Translations under genes and position numbers: made by a program
From: GAS188 sp044445965
GTDB lineage: Bacteria; Pseudomonadota; Alphaproteobacteria; Rhizobiales; Beijerinckiaceae
Reading direction: 5' to 3'
Length of the DNA stretch: 44,085 nt
Assembly: GCA_044445965.1 (NCBI GenBank)
Contig: JBIOEJ010000037.1
Span: 1 to 44,085 of the forward strand
Notes under the pieces: model-generated
The model's database searches: none
What the model saw: the letters and a program-made list of their open reading frames with translations, nothing else
What the model was told of the DNA's origin: nothing
Part shown: positions 15,464 through 23,577 of the stretch, piece by piece
Layout: the number at the start of each line of letters is the position of its first letter
Numbering within the stretch: position 1 is the first letter of the stretch

Positions 15464-16510
15464 TCATCGCTCCTGCGGGCTCCCGAGCATCGCAATCGCT
15501 TGCGGCGATATTTGGCGAAGCGAGGTTTTAAGCGGGAAGCCGCCACGCGCCCACTGCCCACGCAGCGGAGTGATCCGGCACAGCCGTCGGGCGCCGGGAT
15601 GCTCGCGAAGCGCTTCGCCCTCCCACAAGATTTCGGCAGTCCCGGTGAGTTGCAATAAATCTCCGCTCTCGAAATCGACGAGGGTGAGCCCGATGCGCGG
15701 ATTGACGAGCAGGTTCCCGAGCGTATTGAAGAAGAAATTTCCCCGGTAATCGGGCAACAGGATGTTTCCGTCCCGATCGAGCTTCAGGAAACCCGCCACG
15801 CCGCCACGATGCGAAACATCGACTCCATGCGAGCGGCCTCCCTTGGGCGCCGCCGCCGAGGCGACGAAAGCCGTATCCGCGCGGGCGACCAGCGCCGCGG
15901 TTTCCTCGTCCAGCCTCTCGAAGCGGTCGACCCGCAGCTGCGCGCCGACCGCTTCCAGCGGCAGGCCGGCATAATCGCGCCTATGGATGTACTGGGCGCA
16001 ATTGCCGAAGCTCTGGTCGACGCAGAGTGAGAAGCCGCGGGCATCCACGCTTGCGACATGTCCGTTCAGCCGGTTGCGCCAAAGCGTCGGCAGCTCGATG
16101 CCCAACAGGCCGAGCGTCGCGCCCTCGATCAGGGCTTCCGCGAGAGGGTCGCGCGCATCGGGAAGCGCGGCGACGATCAGGCTGATCGGGTCGGGGCTAG
16201 TTGCGAAGCCGGGCCGGCCGAACAGAAGCGAAGCCCAGGGCCTTCCCATGCCATCGACGGAGCCGACGACCAGAAATGGAAGCTTCGCGAAGAAGGCTCG
16301 GTGCTGCGCCGGCATGAAGCTGCGCAGCGCTCGCTGCCCGACTTCCTGCATGCGCGCCGTCACGCCGAGCTTCGCTTGGGCGGCACGTTCGCCCTCGTGC
16401 CACACGTCTTCGCCACCTGCGAATTGAGGGGACAGCTGCGGTCTCGCTGCGCCATCCGCCGACCGCTCGAGGGCAACTTCGTCCGCCTGCGCCTGAAGGG
16501 TCTCTCTCAC
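15464..16510 (-). CDS. Pyridoxamine 5'-phosphate oxidase-fold flavoprotein family protein
   Basis: 348 residues from GTG 16510, preceded by GAGGTG at a good distance. A FMN-binding split-barrel is indicated by FLVVGSVDGMGRPWASLLFG, and a second half (FLKLDRDGNILLPDYRGNFFFNTLGNLLVNPRIGLTLVDFE) resembles the same fold again, so it is a large two-part member of the general pyridoxamine-oxidase-like group rather than PdxH. The function is unknown. It is divergent from a LysR regulator, which probably controls it. Confidence 0.75.
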   Translation of the reverse strand: MRETLQAQADEVALERSADGAARPQLSPQFAGGEDVWHEGERAAQAKLGVTARMQEVGQRALRSFMPAQHRAFFAKLPFLVVGSVDGMGRPWASLLFGRPGFATSPDPISLIVAALPDARDPLAEALIEGATLGLLGIELPTLWRNRLNGHVASVDARGFSLCVDQSFGNCAQYIHRRDYAGLPLEAVGAQLRVDRFERLDEETAALVARADTAFVASAAAPKGGRSHGVDVSHRGGVAGFLKLDRDGNILLPDYRGNFFFNTLGNLLVNPRIGLTLVDFESGDLLQLTGTAEILWEGEALREHPGARRLCRITPLRGQWARGGFPLKTSLRQISPQAIAMLGSPQER

Positions 16511-16617
16511 GGTATCACCTCATGCATCCTTCATCCACGCAGCGTATGTGAGCCCTTTCCAATCGCTACAGAATGGGCGATGTTAGAAAATCATTGTTGC
16601 AGAATGTGGAATTATCG

Positions 16618-17541
16618 ATGGACCATCTCGAGGCCATGCGCATCTTTGCGAGCGTGGTGGACGAAGGCAGCTTCGCCGCGGCCGCGCGGCGTTTGCGGCG
16701 CTCGCCCCCTGCGGTCACGCGCGCCGTGGCATTTCTGGAGCAACGCCTCGGCGTGAGGCTGCTCCAGCGCAGTACCCGAGCGATGCGGCTGACCCAGCCG
16801 GGGGAACGCTACCTCTCGGCTTGCCGCAACGTGCTGGCGGAACTCGACAGCGCCGAACGCAGCGCGGGCCGCGAGCAGATCGAATTGCGGGGAACGGTGG
16901 CGATCACCTCGCCGGCGACCTTCGGTCGCTTGCATGTGCGGCCGGCCCTCGAGGGTTTCCTCGATGCGCATCCGGGCGTTGCGCTGCGGCTGCTTCTGCT
17001 CGATCGGATCGTCAACCTGGTGGAGGAGGGATTCGATGCGGCGATCCGCATCGGACATTTGCCGGACTCGTCCTTATCGAGCGTCAAGCTCGGACAGGTA
17101 CGCCGCGTGCTGTGCGCCAGCCCGAGCTATTTGGCGCATCACCCCGCACCCAAGCGTCCCGTCGATCTCGCGGGGCACGACTGCGTCGTGTTTTCCCAGA
17201 GCGCCACCGACCAAGCGTGGCGGTTCTCGGAATCCTCAGGCCTCAGGCAACGCCTTGTGCGTCTGCGCCCCCGCTTGAACGTGAACGATGCCGCGGCAGC
17301 CGTTGCGTCGGCGGTGGAAGGACATGGCCTCACTCGCTTGATGTCCTATCAGGCGGAAGCCGAGTTGCGGGCCGGGCGTCTCATCCGCGTGCTGAGTGCA
17401 TTCGAGCCCTCTCCGCTGCCGGTGCATCTCCTGACCCCGCCCCAGCGTCCGGCGACGGCGCGCATGCGTGCGCTCATCGATTATGCGGTGCCGATTTTCC
17501 GCGCCCTTCTGTCCAAGATCGAAGCGACATTCGCGGGTTGA
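16618..17541 (+). CDS. LysR-family transcriptional regulator
   Basis: 307 residues from ATG 16618 (MDHLEAMRIFASVVDEGSF). The winged helix-turn-helix spans about 1-60 (AAARRLRRSPPAVTRAVAFLEQRLG), followed by a LysR substrate-binding domain (GTVAITSPATFGRLHVRP, FDAAIRIGHLPDSSL, GHDCVVFS). The sequence is of the DsdC/CrgA-like subgroup often annotated near oxidoreductases. The 107 bp between it and the divergent flavoprotein-like gene is AT-richer than its surroundings and is the likely operator. The inducer cannot be told. Confidence 0.92.
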   Translation: MDHLEAMRIFASVVDEGSFAAAARRLRRSPPAVTRAVAFLEQRLGVRLLQRSTRAMRLTQPGERYLSACRNVLAELDSAERSAGREQIELRGTVAITSPATFGRLHVRPALEGFLDAHPGVALRLLLLDRIVNLVEEGFDAAIRIGHLPDSSLSSVKLGQVRRVLCASPSYLAHHPAPKRPVDLAGHDCVVFSQSATDQAWRFSESSGLRQRLVRLRPRLNVNDAAAAVASAVEGHGLTRLMSYQAEAELRAGRLIRVLSAFEPSPLPVHLLTPPQRPATARMRALIDYAVPIFRALLSKIEATFAG

Positions 17542-17601
17542 TTCAGCCTCCCCTTCGGCCACGTTTCGTTCCGCGGCCGGCAGTCCCGGCGCGGGCATCG
17601 A

Positions 17602-18417
17602 TCAGTCTCCCGTTTCGAGCGGAAGATCAGCTCGCTCCGCCCATTCGTGCCACGAACCGACGAAGACCCGGACATTGTTGAATCCAGCCCTCCGCAGCGC
17701 GTAGAGCGCAGTCGCCGCGCGTGCGCCGCGGTGGCAATAGGTGACGATCGCCTGATCTCGCGAGAGGCCGGCTTTCGCCGCGATTGCCGCGACCTCCCCC
17801 GGCGAACGGTAGCGGCCCTCGTCGAGCAAGTCCTCCCAGAAGATATGGCGGCATCCGGGAATGCGGCCCGCCCTCGCGCAGCAGGGATGGACGAAATCGC
17901 CGCTGTATTCGCTGCGCCTGCGCACGTCGAGGACGATGGGCGCGTCCAAGGTCTCCTGCAACGACGCGATCAGTTGCCGCCGCGTGGCGGGCTGCGGCAC
18001 GTCCGGCGGCTCAGGCAAGATCTCCGCCGACGCCCCGTAGCCGGGCGCCGTCGCATGGCCCGCCTCGATCCAGGCCTGAAATCCGCCGTCGAGGATCAGG
18101 CCGCCCGAAAGGCCGAGAAACTCATGGAACCAAAGTCCGCGCGGCGAGATCATCCCCGTGCGGTCCTCGAAGAAGATCGCCGTCCGCGCCTGCCCGATGC
18201 CAATGGCATCGAACGCCGTTGCGGCCGAACGCGCGAGCGCCGCAATGCCGGCTTCATCGCTCCGCGGAATGAAATAGTCATAGACATTCAGATGGACGGC
18301 GCCCGGAATGGTGGCGCTACGCCAGGCTTCCTCGCCGCGCACATCGACCAGCACGAGGCCAGGCTCGCCAAGTCGCCGGTGCACGGCCTCGACATCGATC
18401 GTCACATCCATGGCCAT
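17602..18417 (-). CDS. Two-domain sulfurtransferase (rhodanese/3-mercaptopyruvate type)
   Basis: 271 residues with two rhodanese domains: an inactive N-terminal one (LVLVDVRGEEAWRSATIPGAVHLN) and an active C-terminal one with Cys228 in the loop CHRGARA (228-234). A loop with basic residues after Cys is closer to thiosulfate sulfurtransferases than to the CG(S/T)GVTA loop of mercaptopyruvate enzymes. It moves sulfane sulfur to cyanide, thiols or proteins. The start overlaps the end of the cyclodeaminase gene by 16 bp (10 bp if ATG 18411 is used), making it the last gene of the accessory operon. A separate mercaptopyruvate-type enzyme is encoded at 35086. Confidence 0.88.
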   Translation of the reverse strand: MAMDVTIDVEAVHRRLGEPGLVLVDVRGEEAWRSATIPGAVHLNVYDYFIPRSDEAGIAALARSAATAFDAIGIGQARTAIFFEDRTGMISPRGLWFHEFLGLSGGLILDGGFQAWIEAGHATAPGYGASAEILPEPPDVPQPATRRQLIASLQETLDAPIVLDVRRRSEYSGDFVHPCCARAGRIPGCRHIFWEDLLDEGRYRSPGEVAAIAAKAGLSRDQAIVTYCHRGARAATALYALRRAGFNNVRVFVGSWHEWAERADLPLETGD

Positions 18418-19415
18418 GTCGTCCTGTCATCATGGGATCGTGGAGGAGAGGCGTAGGCGCCTACCGTCTCCGCCCGTTCCATCAGACGCGCGGCAAGCGC
18501 GATGTCGAGCACGTTCAGCCCGAAGCTCGACATGTAGACGAGCGAGCCCGGACGAGGGCGCCATGCGCCGGCCACCGCATCGGCGAGCACGCAAGAGAGC
18601 CGCGATTGCGGAAAGCGCCCGGCGCGATGCATCTGGAACAAGCTCTTGGCGCTCGTCAGCCGAAACTCGCCCCACAGATCGACCACGACATGATCGGCGC
18701 GGTCGATCGCATCGTAGCTGACCTCATGATGTCCCACCTGGACGATCAGTCGCCCGGGCGACAATGCCGCCGCGTCGAGAATCGGCGCTTTCGCGGCAGT
18801 GCAGAGCAGAACCGCGTCGCTTCGCGCGGCTGCTTCCGGCGACGAAGCTATCTCGACCTTGAAGGGCCAATCAAGGGCAGAGAGGGCCTTGGCGCGGCTC
18901 CCCGTCCTGTTCCAAAGGATGACCTTGTCCAGCTCCGGCCGAAGCGCCGCAAGCATGTGAAGATGCGTCCTCGCCTGGAACCCCGCGCCGAGGATCGAAA
19001 CCGTACGCAGGGGGGCTGGGGAGAGACATTCGAGCGACAGGGCGGAAACCGCCGCCGTCCGCATCGCGGTCAATAGCGCACTCTCGACGATGCCGCGCAG
19101 CAAACCCGTGCGCCGATCATGCACGATCGTATGGGAGACGATGGCCGGAAGGCCATCGCCGATTTCCGGCCTGTGCGCGGTCCATTTCACGCCGGCCGCC
19201 TGGAAGCGGCCGCCGAGGCCCGCAGGGAGCGCATAGGCGCGGCCGCTTGCTCGGCTGTCGCCGAGAGCGACCGAGGTTTCGGCCGGCATCTCGGCTTCGC
19301 CGGCGCGCAGCAGCGCGAGCGCATCGCGCGTGTCGCGGATGGCCGCGGAAAATTCGGCTCCCCCGAGCGCAATGACCCCGGCACGATCGAGAAAAGGCCG
19401 AGCTGGCGCGGTCAT
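18402..19415 (-). CDS. Ornithine cyclodeaminase / mu-crystallin family dehydrogenase
   Basis: 337 residues from ATG 19415. The Rossmann motif SILGAGFQARTHLHML binds NAD(P); ESALLTAMRTAAVSAL and QVGHHEVSYDAI are family blocks. Members include ornithine cyclodeaminase, alanine dehydrogenase, pyrroline-2-carboxylate reductase and the ketimine reductase mu-crystallin, and sequence does not settle which. Next to a PLP lyase and a sulfurtransferase, reduction of a cyclic (possibly sulfur-containing) ketimine is an attractive inference. The start overlaps the stop of the PLP lyase gene (ATGA at 19412-19415). Confidence 0.85.
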   Translation of the reverse strand: MTAPARPFLDRAGVIALGGAEFSAAIRDTRDALALLRAGEAEMPAETSVALGDSRASGRAYALPAGLGGRFQAAGVKWTAHRPEIGDGLPAIVSHTIVHDRRTGLLRGIVESALLTAMRTAAVSALSLECLSPAPLRTVSILGAGFQARTHLHMLAALRPELDKVILWNRTGSRAKALSALDWPFKVEIASSPEAAARSDAVLLCTAAKAPILDAAALSPGRLIVQVGHHEVSYDAIDRADHVVVDLWGEFRLTSAKSLFQMHRAGRFPQSRLSCVLADAVAGAWRPRPGSLVYMSSFGLNVLDIALAARLMERAETVGAYASPPRSHDDRTTWPWM

Positions 19416-20425
19416 GACGGCGATGCGCCGGCGCCCCCGGTGAGTGTCTTGGCAAAAGGATAGAGCGCCGGGCTCCCCCCGCAATGGACGAAGAGCACGT
19501 CGCTGCCCGGCGGAATCTCGCCCTTCTCGACAAGGCTGAGAACGCCGTGCATCGCCTTGCCGGTATAGACCGGGTCGAGCAGAACGCCGTCGCTCCTGGC
19601 GACGCGGCCGATCGCCTCGATCCCGCCGGGGCTTGGAATGCCATAGGCAGTCCCGACGAAGCCGTCCTCGATTTGGATGTCGGAAGGCTGGAATTCCATT
19701 TTCCAGCCGAGGAGGGCGGCGCATTCGCCCGCCATCGCGGCGATGCGCTCTTGGAACCAGGCGCTGTCGCGACTGACGCTGATGCCGATGATCCGCGTGC
19801 CGGGCCAGTGCCGCCGCACGCCGACATGCAGGCCCGCGAGCGTCCCGCCCGAGCCGGCCGGAGCGACGATGATGTCGGGCGCGGCAAGCCGCATCGTCTC
19901 GAGCTGGCGTGTCATTTCCTCGACGGCGCGGACATAGCCCAAGGCGCCGAGCGGATTGGCACCGCCGAGTGGAATGATGTAGGGCGCCTTCCCCGAGGCC
20001 TGCGCCTCCGCGGCATGCGCCGACATGCGGCCATGGATGAGATGGAAATAATCGGTAGGATCGAGAAACTCGAGGCGCGCGCCGAACAGGCGGTCGAGCA
20101 AGAGATTGCCCTGATATTCAGAGGGCGCATCGCCGCGCAGAACGAGGACGGCGTTCATCCCGAAGCGGCGGGCCGCCGCGGCCACCATGCGCGCATGGTT
20201 CGATTGATGTCCGCCCGTGGTGATCAATACGCCTGCCTTCCGCGCGAGCGCGTCCGCCATCAGATATTCGAGCTTGCGGACCTTGTTGCCGCCACCGCCA
20301 AAGCCGGAATAGTCATCGCGCTTCATGCGCAAGGTGATGCCGATCTCCCTTGAAAGCCGCGTGAGCGTATCGATCGGGGTTGGAAAGAATCCGAGCTCGA
20401 CGCGCGGAAAATCGTCTGAAGTCAT
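19412..20425 (-). CDS. D-cysteine desulfhydrase-like PLP-dependent lyase
   Basis: 337 residues from ATG 20425 with AAGGAG upstream. Fold type II PLP enzyme of the ACC deaminase/D-cysteine desulfhydrase group: Lys48 in GGGGNKVRKLEY is the PLP lysine, and GGHQSNHAR (71-79) holds the catalytic Ser75; AGSGGTLAGL binds the PLP phosphate. Family members split D-cysteine to pyruvate, ammonia and sulfide, or L-cysteate to pyruvate, ammonia and sulfite, or deaminate ACC. The GGHQSNH block does not match the usual GAIQSNH of desulfhydrases nor GGIQSNQ of ACC deaminase, so the substrate may differ. The neighbouring sulfurtransferase supports a sulfur substrate. Confidence 0.83.
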   Translation of the reverse strand: MTSDDFPRVELGFFPTPIDTLTRLSREIGITLRMKRDDYSGFGGGGNKVRKLEYLMADALARKAGVLITTGGHQSNHARMVAAAARRFGMNAVLVLRGDAPSEYQGNLLLDRLFGARLEFLDPTDYFHLIHGRMSAHAAEAQASGKAPYIIPLGGANPLGALGYVRAVEEMTRQLETMRLAAPDIIVAPAGSGGTLAGLHVGVRRHWPGTRIIGISVSRDSAWFQERIAAMAGECAALLGWKMEFQPSDIQIEDGFVGTAYGIPSPGGIEAIGRVARSDGVLLDPVYTGKAMHGVLSLVEKGEIPPGSDVLFVHCGGSPALYPFAKTLTGGAGASPS

Positions 20426-20471
20426 CAAGACCACTCCTTGGGAATATGGTGGGAAGGCGCCGTGCCTCCAG

Positions 20472-21821
20472 TCATGACCGCGCTCTCGAGGCGGCGGCAG
20501 CCCTGACCGCAAGCGCGGGAAGCCACAGAAGAAGCGATTGAAGGAAGCGATCGATCCCGCGAAGCTCGACGAATTCGTCGACGCCATGGGCGTTGCCGCC
20601 CGTGCCGAGACCGCCGATGATGAAGGCTTCGCTCAGATTTGCGAACGCATAGGCGGGCGCGGCGCCGATCGCCCATGGCCAGCATTGCGGCGCCGCGCCG
20701 AGGGCATTGTAGGTGTTCACAAGTTCTTGGAAACCGAGAGCATCGGGCGAGAAGGACCGACCAGGATAGGCATCCTCGACCGTGAGCTCGGCAGGGGCGC
20801 AATCCACCGCCAGCCGCGCCAATTCGCCTTCGCAATCGAGGCCGGGCGGCCAGCGCAGATCGAACCTGGCGCAGGCTGTCACGGGAATGATGCCGCGCCC
20901 TGCCGGCGGGCTCGTCCATAAATCCGAGACATTCAGGTGCGCCGCCGACAAGACATGCGTCAGGAGATCGTGCGCCGATCCATCGATCGAGAAGCGCTCG
21001 GTCGCGCGAAAGGCAAGCTCCGCGCGCGGATCGAAGGTCTCCGCGAGCCGGGCGAGAACGGGCCGAAGCCCTGGCGGGATCACGCCGCGGCCGCGTTCGC
21101 CGGCGGCAAGTTGCGCCAGCGCTTGGATCAACGACCAGGCGGGATTGGCGATCCATGGTGAATTTGACGAATGGCAAGCCGTTTTCGGACCACCCCATCC
21201 GCCGCTCTCGAAGGAGATCGTCCCATGGGCGATACCCTTGAAACCGTAATAGATGCGCGGCGCGCCGCCGCCATATTCGCAGAAGGACGGGAACAAGGCC
21301 GCAGCGGCCTTGCGCACGGGCGTGTCCTTCGCCGTCAGATAGCGGCGCAGCTGCGCGCTGCCGGTGTCCTCTTGCCCTTCAAGCAGAATTTCGAGATTGG
21401 CCCCCAGCGCCCCTTTCGCAAGGAGATGGCGCGCCGCGACCAGCATCGCCGCCATCGGACCCTTGTTGTTCTCGGCTCCTCGGGCGACATAGCGAGGTCC
21501 ATCTGGAGCCTCGACGATGCCGCCGGTGAAGGGGTCGACGCTCCAGCCTGCCGAAGTCGCGGGCATGACGTCGTACATATTGTACAAGAGGATCGTCGTT
21601 GGGGCTCCGATATCGATCCTGGCGTGAACGACCGGCGGATCGAACCGCAACCCCGCATCGACGATCGTCGCGCCCATGGTCTGCCGCAAATGCCCGGCCA
21701 CGAGATTTGCCATTCGCCTCAGACCCAATTCGTTTCCCGCGATCGAGCGCAGCGGCGTCCAATCGGCCAGGAGATCGAGCGCGCTATGGCGAAGGTCGGC
21801 GATGTTGGCGAGATCGGTCAT
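20472..21821 (-). CDS. M20-family amidohydrolase/peptidase with altered metal ligands
   Basis: 449 residues from ATG 21821; the upstream frame extension is antisense to the permease and is ignored. The M20 layout is clear: ILLYNMYDVMP (78-87), ARGAENNKG (113-121), LLEGQEDTGS (146-155) and GGNAHGVDEF near the C-terminus. In canonical M20 enzymes the first block has a zinc His (GHxD) and the second a bridging Asp (GAxDxKG); here they read Met82 and Asn118. The general-base Glu151 and the C-terminal His remain. The role is probably hydrolysis of an imported N-acyl amino acid or dipeptide with a changed metal site. It overlaps the upstream permease gene (ATGA at 21818). Confidence 0.85.
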   Translation of the reverse strand: MTDLANIADLRHSALDLLADWTPLRSIAGNELGLRRMANLVAGHLRQTMGATIVDAGLRFDPPVVHARIDIGAPTTILLYNMYDVMPATSAGWSVDPFTGGIVEAPDGPRYVARGAENNKGPMAAMLVAARHLLAKGALGANLEILLEGQEDTGSAQLRRYLTAKDTPVRKAAAALFPSFCEYGGGAPRIYYGFKGIAHGTISFESGGWGGPKTACHSSNSPWIANPAWSLIQALAQLAAGERGRGVIPPGLRPVLARLAETFDPRAELAFRATERFSIDGSAHDLLTHVLSAAHLNVSDLWTSPPAGRGIIPVTACARFDLRWPPGLDCEGELARLAVDCAPAELTVEDAYPGRSFSPDALGFQELVNTYNALGAAPQCWPWAIGAAPAYAFANLSEAFIIGGLGTGGNAHGVDEFVELRGIDRFLQSLLLWLPALAVRAAAASRARS

Positions 21822-22732
21822 AACCGAATTCTCGGATTCAGCAGCGCATAAGCGATATCCACGAGTATGTTGGCAAGGACCAAGGCCGTGGCCGTGAGCA
21901 GCACGATCGCCTGGACGAGCGGAAAATCGCGATTCTGGATGGCCTGGACCGCAAGCCGCCCGATGCCCGGCCAAGCGAAGATGATTTCCGTCACTAGCGC
22001 TCCGCCGAGCAGCGCAGCGAAATACATTGCCTGGACGGTCACGATTGGAATCAGCGCATTGCGCAATGCGTGACGAATGACGACGCGTCCCTCGGAAAGC
22101 CCCTTGGCCCGCGCCGTGCGGACATAGTCTTGAGCCAACTCTTCCGTGAGGCTCGCGCGAACAAGTCGCGTGACGGCGCTCATGTAATAGGCGCCCAGCG
22201 TCAGAGCGGGTAATACGAGATGGCGCAGCTCGCCATAGCCGCCCGTCGGCAGCAGCCGCCATTTCACCGAAACGACGAGAATGAGGACGAGCCCGAGCCA
22301 GAAGACGGGCACGGCCTGTCCGGCGAGCGCAACCATCCTGACGAGGAAGTCGAGGAACCCTCCCGGTCTGATCGCCGCTACGATCCCGAAGACGAGCCCG
22401 AGCGCCGTGCTCCAGCCCAAGGCGCAGATGGCGAGCAGCGCCGTCGCCGGCAGGCGCTCGGCGACGAGCGCGAGAACCGGTCGCTGGAAGCGCAACGAGG
22501 TTCCGAGATCGCCGCTCAGCGCCTGTCCCAGATAGCGCAGATATTGCAGGATGAGCGGGTCATCGAAACCCATCGCCTTGCGGAATGTTTCGATCTCCGC
22601 GCGGTTTGCGTCCGGCGGCAGCATGAGAGCGGCCGGATCGCCGGTGAGAAAAAGGCAGAAGAAGACGATCCCCGAAACACCGAGAAGAACGACAGCTGCT
22701 TGCGCTAGGCGATTGGCGAGAAAATACAGCAT
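21818..22732 (-). CDS. Dipeptide-type ABC transporter permease (DppB-like)
   Basis: 304 residues from ATG 22732. Six membrane segments and the classic DppB features: N-terminal MLYFLANRLAQAAVVLLGVS, FDDPLILQYLRYL, then the ATPase-contact loop LAQDYVRTARAKGLSEGRVVIRHALRNALIP. It forms the inner-membrane channel together with the DppC-like subunit encoded 2 bp upstream. The importer would take up peptides, opines or similar amphiphilic compounds from the periplasm. No DppD or DppF ATPase gene is in this operon. Confidence 0.92.
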   Translation of the reverse strand: MLYFLANRLAQAAVVLLGVSGIVFFCLFLTGDPAALMLPPDANRAEIETFRKAMGFDDPLILQYLRYLGQALSGDLGTSLRFQRPVLALVAERLPATALLAICALGWSTALGLVFGIVAAIRPGGFLDFLVRMVALAGQAVPVFWLGLVLILVVSVKWRLLPTGGYGELRHLVLPALTLGAYYMSAVTRLVRASLTEELAQDYVRTARAKGLSEGRVVIRHALRNALIPIVTVQAMYFAALLGGALVTEIIFAWPGIGRLAVQAIQNRDFPLVQAIVLLTATALVLANILVDIAYALLNPRIRL

Positions 22733-22734
22733 GG

Positions 22735-23577
22735 TCACGCCAGTCGCGCCTGCGTCCGTTTGACGAGCCAGTCTCCCAGAAGATTGAAGCCGACGACCAG
22801 GGCCGCGATGACGAGTCCCGGATAGACGACGAGCCAATCCGCGACGAGCAGATAAGAGCGCCCGTCTCCGATGAGATTGCCGAGCGTCGGCACGGGCGGC
22901 TGGACGCCAAGGCCCAGGAATCCGACCGACGCCTCCAAGACGACGAGACGCGGAAGGTCGAGCGTCAACAGGACGATCTGCGGGGTGGCGATGTTCGGCA
23001 GGACGTGGCCGACCAAGATGCGTCGTCTCGGCAAGCCGAGAGCCCGCGCCGCCTCGACATATTCGAGCTCCCGCACCTCGAGCGTGCGCGCCCGCGCCAC
23101 GCGCGCGAATATCGCCCAGCCGGTGATGCCGAGCACGATGATCAGATTGGCGACGCTCGGGCCGAGTACCGAAACGATCAGCAGCACCAGCAAGATGAAT
23201 GGGATGGAGAGCTGGATGTCCGCGAGCCGCATGATGGCAGCGTCGGTCCAGCCGCCTGCATAGCCCGCGACCACGCCGAGTGCAGTGCCGATGATTGCGG
23301 AGATCAGTCCCGCGACCACCACGATTCCAAGCGACAACCGCGCGCCCGCCATGATGCGGGCGAGCAGATCGCGTCCGAGCTGATCCGTGCCGAGCGGATG
23401 CCATTGACCGCCGAGTTCGGCGCCGGGCGGCCTGAAAGTTCCAGCCAGCGTGCCGTTGATGGGATCGGAAACCCACAACGCCGGCCCGACGATCGCGAAG
23501 ACGAGGACTGCGACGAGGAGACCCGCACCTACCAAGCCGTCGGCCGATGATAAAGCGGCCTTCAGCCTCCACGTCAC
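22735..23577 (-). CDS. Dipeptide-type ABC transporter permease (DppC-like)
   Basis: 280 residues from GTG 23577, which overlaps the stop of the binding-protein gene (GTGA). DppC features are HPLGTDQLGRDLLARIMAGAR, VAGYAGGWTDAAIMRLADI and the contact loop LEYVEAARALGLPRRRILVGHVLPN. It pairs with the DppB-like subunit that follows after 2 bp. The tight packing implies equal expression of the two channel subunits. Confidence 0.92.
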   Translation of the reverse strand: MTWRLKAALSSADGLVGAGLLVAVLVFAIVGPALWVSDPINGTLAGTFRPPGAELGGQWHPLGTDQLGRDLLARIMAGARLSLGIVVVAGLISAIIGTALGVVAGYAGGWTDAAIMRLADIQLSIPFILLVLLIVSVLGPSVANLIIVLGITGWAIFARVARARTLEVRELEYVEAARALGLPRRRILVGHVLPNIATPQIVLLTLDLPRLVVLEASVGFLGLGVQPPVPTLGNLIGDGRSYLLVADWLVVYPGLVIAALVVGFNLLGDWLVKRTQARLA

